A stretch of 48,795 nucleotides of DNA from Nitrospirota bacterium (GTDB lineage Bacteria > Nitrospirota > Thermodesulfovibrionia > Thermodesulfovibrionales > JdFR-85): NCBI GenBank assembly GCA_015484595.1, contig WFMM01000095.1, forward strand, positions 1-48,795, given 5' to 3'. The notes under the pieces are model-generated. The model worked only from the letters and a program-made list of their open reading frames with translations. It was not told the DNA's origin and did no database searches. Within the stretch, counting starts at the first letter, position 1; every line of letters starts with the position of its first letter. The position numbers were made by a program, and so were the translations under genes. Positions 45,813 to 48,795 of the stretch are shown here, piece after piece.

Positions 45813-46078
45813 TTTATTGCGTTAATTGCGTTATTTGCGTTCATTGAGTTTATTGCGTTAATTGCATTAGAGAGTTTGTAGTTTGAGATTTGGAGTTTGG
45901 GATTTGTTTAGGATTTAGGATTTAAAAATTAGAAATTGGTATATTGGTGTATTAGTTATTGGTTATTAAGTTGGTAGCGTTTGTTGGGAGTGATGGCGTT
46001 AAATGCGTTAGCAGGGATTGGGCGTGGGTGTTTTGTACTCCCTACCCCCTGTCTTTTTACACGCTACCCCCTATAATT
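45813..46078 (+). repeat. composite intergenic repeat, second full copy
   Basis: Same module order as 24809-25075; identical 63-bp core at 45862-45924. Confidence 0.88.
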
Positions 46079-46129
46079 TATAGGATTTAAAAAAGAAAGG
46101 AGGAAGGCAGAGGGTATCCAGATACCTCT

Positions 46130-46489
46130 GTGCTGAAACAGAGTATGCCAGAGTACAAGGAATTTTCAAAGGAAGAAGAAGAGCTTTATGACCGTGAGAT
46201 GAACGAACTGCTAAGACTCGTGAAGGAAGGTGCAACCATACCGGATGCCTGTAAGAGGATAAAGACAGAGAACCCGGAAATGGTGCAGATTCTGAAGGAT
46301 GACCTGCTGAAGATAATGATTGCCGAGCTTCACTACGGAAAGAACATGCCCTTCAATGAGATATCCAGTTTACTTGATGTTGGAGTGGAGGAGATAATGG
46401 AGGCAAACAGGATCATGATTGAAGATGTCATGCACACGGTTAAAGAGACTCACCTGAAGGGCTTTTCAGGAAGTGACCTGACCCATTAA
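46130..46489 (+). CDS. conserved hypothetical helical protein (start uncertain: GTG 46130 or ATG 46145)
   Basis: MPEYKEFSKEEEELYDREMNELLRLVKEGATIPDACKRIKTENPEMVQILKDDLLKIMIAELHYGKNMPFNEISSLLDVG; HTH-like C-terminal. Confidence 0.65.
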   Translation: MLKQSMPEYKEFSKEEEELYDREMNELLRLVKEGATIPDACKRIKTENPEMVQILKDDLLKIMIAELHYGKNMPFNEISSLLDVGVEEIMEANRIMIEDVMHTVKETHLKGFSGSDLTH

Positions 46490-46505
46490 TAATCGAAGAG
46501 TGCCA

Positions 46506-46533
46506 TTCCGTGGTCATGCCATGGGGTTTTTTT
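46506..46533 (+). terminator. rho-independent terminator
   Basis: CCGTGG-tcatg-CCATGG then TTTTTTT. Confidence 0.65.
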
Positions 46534-47555
46534 CATTTTGCGACGCTGTCTTTTTTTGACTCATCAATCCTTCTCAGGGTATCAAGCAGAAGCCCCTCGG
46601 CAGAGGCTCTGAAGCCAATCTTCTGAATTGCCTGGGGAACCTCCACATCTTCAAGGAGAAAGTGCCCGTTGTTTATCGAGAGGGCGCTAAACAGCGTTTC
46701 CTGGACGATCTCCTTTATGGCTGCCCTCGTGTCATCCCAGCTTACGATGCCTTTGTTTACAGCACATATCTCAACTGGAAGGTCATTGTGCTCTGCCTCT
46801 GAAATGAGCTCTGAAAGCCCTTTGTGGTTTATCCTGTTTTCCCTTGCCAGGTAGTCAACAAAGGAGAGGCTTTTTTCGTCAGTGCTGAGGATTGAGTACA
46901 GTATATCTCCCTCTTTAAAGTAGAGCTCTGCGTTCAGACCGATGGAGATGATGGTAAGTTTACCAGAGAGCTTTACCATGGAGATAAACTGGATTATGTC
47001 AGAGACTGAAACCTGTCCTAAGCGGCCTGAAAGGATAACATTTCCTGAAGATATGGTGTCTGTCTCCTTCAGCACCTCGTAGATTGCGGTTTTTATGGAG
47101 GGCCTTAGTTCTTCCCTGAAAAGTGTCCTGAGGGTATTTCTTAACTGAGCTATGTCTGTTTTTTCCTCTTTTTTTCTGTCAGTGGATTTAAAGATGAGCT
47201 CGTTTATCTTTGACAGTATCTCGGTTGGATGAAAGGGTTTGTTAAGGTAGTGGGAGATGCCGAGTCTTTGCTGAAAGGTCTTTATCACATCCTCTTTCTT
47301 TTCAGTAAGGACAACCACGGGGATATCCCGGGTTGCAGGGTCAGAAAGTAGCATTTTGCAGAAGCGGTATCCATTTACCCTTGGCATAATAAAGTCAACG
47401 AAGATAATGTCAGGTTTTATCTGTTTAAGTATCTCAAGCCCCTGGTCACCGTCTTCTGCGGTGATAACATCAAAGCCCGCCTCTTTAAGCAATGAGCCTG
47501 TCTGTCTTCTTATCTCTGGTGAGTCGTCGATTAATAATATGGTTTTTTTTGACAT
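46533..47555 (-). CDS. response regulator with PatA/DUF4388-like output
   Basis: REC ILLIDDSPEIRRQTGSLL...IIFVDFIMPRVNGY; GRLGQVSVSDIIQFISMVKLSGKLTI...YFKEGDILYS. Confidence 0.85.
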   Translation of the reverse strand: MSKKTILLIDDSPEIRRQTGSLLKEAGFDVITAEDGDQGLEILKQIKPDIIFVDFIMPRVNGYRFCKMLLSDPATRDIPVVVLTEKKEDVIKTFQQRLGISHYLNKPFHPTEILSKINELIFKSTDRKKEEKTDIAQLRNTLRTLFREELRPSIKTAIYEVLKETDTISSGNVILSGRLGQVSVSDIIQFISMVKLSGKLTIISIGLNAELYFKEGDILYSILSTDEKSLSFVDYLARENRINHKGLSELISEAEHNDLPVEICAVNKGIVSWDDTRAAIKEIVQETLFSALSINNGHFLLEDVEVPQAIQKIGFRASAEGLLLDTLRRIDESKKDSVAK

Positions 47556-47578
47556 CTGAAGCCTTTATACCTGTGAGT

Positions 47579-47932
47579 TCACTCCTGAAATATAAAGACC
47601 AGTTCGTCAGGTCTTGAAAGGTTCAGTTGCTCCCTTGCAAGTTTTTCCATGTAGAAGGGGTCTTCCTGTATGCGGTTAATCTCCGCTTTAAGCTGTTTGT
47701 TTTCCTCCTCAAGGAGACTTATCTCGTTGGTTAACTCAAGGTGCTTTTCTTTCAGGTTAAGGTACTTAAAGATGCCGTTGTCGTCAAATATGAGGCTCCA
47801 GAGGAGATATAGATTTACGGCAATAAGCAGAAGATATATGATTAGAGACTGTTTCCTCTTTTCCTGATAAACCTGTTTTCGAAGGAGGTTTCTTTGTAGC
47901 ATAAAGTAATTATAGCATATTTCACTTTTCAA
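47579..47932 (-). CDS. FtsB/DivIC-like septum formation initiator
   Basis: TM followed by coiled coil LELTNEISLLEEENKQLKAEINRIQEDPFYMEKLAREQLNLSRPDELVFIF. Confidence 0.85.
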   Translation of the reverse strand: MKSEICYNYFMLQRNLLRKQVYQEKRKQSLIIYLLLIAVNLYLLWSLIFDDNGIFKYLNLKEKHLELTNEISLLEEENKQLKAEINRIQEDPFYMEKLAREQLNLSRPDELVFIFQE

Positions 47933-48557
47933 TCACTTCCATCTTCATCTCAATCCGTTTCAGTGGTATGTCCCGCCAGTCCCTTGGCTGGGAGACGATC
48001 CTGTCGACCACATCCATCCCCTCTTCGACCTCTCCAAAGACCGTGTACTTGCCGTCAAGGTGTGGAGCAGGTGCTACGCATATGAAGAACTGAGAGCCTG
48101 CACTGTCAGGGTCTGCCCTTCTTGCCATTGACAGGGTGCCACGAAGATGGTGTTTTTTGTTAAACTCTGCCTTAAGGGTATAGCCAGGTCCACCAAGACC
48201 ATAACTTGCCCTGTTTGGCGTCTTTGTGTTGGGGTCCCCACCCTGAATAACAAATCCAGGGATTATGCGGTGAAATATGGTCCCATCGTAAAATCCTTTT
48301 TTGGCAAGGCTGATAAAGTTGTACACATGGTTTGGAGCCACTTCAGGGAAGAACCTGAGCTTTATGTCACCGAATTTCGTATGGATGATTACCTTCGTTC
48401 TCTTCATGGCCTCTATCTCCTTCTTGCTGAACTTCCTGTAACGAACCTCTGCCTTCAGTGGTGACGAAAGCAAGGCCACTAAACCCAGGCACAGAAAAAT
48501 CAGAACAAGGTATCTCTTCAATTTTAACCTCCTCATTTTTAAATTTCTAAATTCCAA
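47922..48557 (-). CDS. cyclophilin-type peptidyl-prolyl cis-trans isomerase, exported
   Basis: YDGTIFHRIIPGFVIQGGDP; SMARRADPDSAGSQFFIC; LDGKYTVFGEVEEGMDVVD; signal-like N-terminus. Confidence 0.95.
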   Translation of the reverse strand: MEFRNLKMRRLKLKRYLVLIFLCLGLVALLSSPLKAEVRYRKFSKKEIEAMKRTKVIIHTKFGDIKLRFFPEVAPNHVYNFISLAKKGFYDGTIFHRIIPGFVIQGGDPNTKTPNRASYGLGGPGYTLKAEFNKKHHLRGTLSMARRADPDSAGSQFFICVAPAPHLDGKYTVFGEVEEGMDVVDRIVSQPRDWRDIPLKRIEMKMEVIEK

Positions 48558-48652
48558 GCACTAAATTCTAAACAAATTTCAAATCCCAATTTGCCAAATA
48601 ATCCATTCCTTAATGTAGTTTAGAATTTAGATATTAGTGCTTCGAATTTTTT
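48536..48652. repeat. AT-rich inverted repeat (MITE/REP-like) between ppi and eno
   Basis: AAATTCCAAGCACTAAATTCTAAAC ... GTTTAGAATTTAGATATTAGTGCTTCGAATTT. Confidence 0.8.
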
Positions 48653-48663
48653 TTCCATACTCC

Positions 48664-48795
<132 letters not shown>

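Overview
The window reads as a bacterial chromosomal segment, densely coding and mostly syntenic operons. My best guess is an anaerobic, motile lineage such as Nitrospirota/Thermodesulfovibrionia, but this is inferred from gene content and is low confidence. From left to right it contains: the mdh 3' end, ndk, a SPOR/TPR protein and an oligopeptide-binding protein; a large minus-strand motility block (HDOD-cheW, cheB-cheA-cheY-pseudo-cheY-cheR-HEAT, fliA-flhG-flhF-flhA-flhB-fliR-fliQ-fliP-fliO-fliN-fliM-fliL); a CZB-type chemoreceptor; a sigma54 activator with a degenerate receiver, followed by three hsp20 genes; thrS-infC-rpmI-rplT-pheS; a haem-motif (CxxCH) histidine kinase with an NtrC-type regulator and a YeiH-family transporter; a small Cys protein, a stand-alone CcoN-like 4-TM protein and a Crp/Fnr regulator; rfaE1, a PP-loop protein, dsbD, mogA and MOSC; a REC-HK hybrid, a YfiR + CHASE8-like histidine kinase pair, and a REC-DUF4388-type protein; ftsB-like, cyclophilin, and the eno 3' end. 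The strongest non-routine signals are: (1) a textbook sigma54 promoter (TGGCACG-N4-TTGCT) upstream of the first hsp20, preceded by three TAGGYCA-N3-TGACCTA dyads, the first overlapping the stop codon of the adjacent sigma54 activator; (2) a second sigma54-like promoter with upstream dyads in front of the YeiH transporter, directly after a haem-HK/NtrC pair whose regulator carries GAFTSA instead of GAFTGA; (3) non-canonical start codons in thrS (apparently AUC) and infC (AUA); (4) a CheY-like protein whose phospho-acceptor Asp is Ala; (5) a YfiR partner fused to histidine-kinase rather than GGDEF output; (6) a modular dispersed intergenic repeat family with a 9-bp period. Nothing was computed or searched. 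All family names come from motif recognition.
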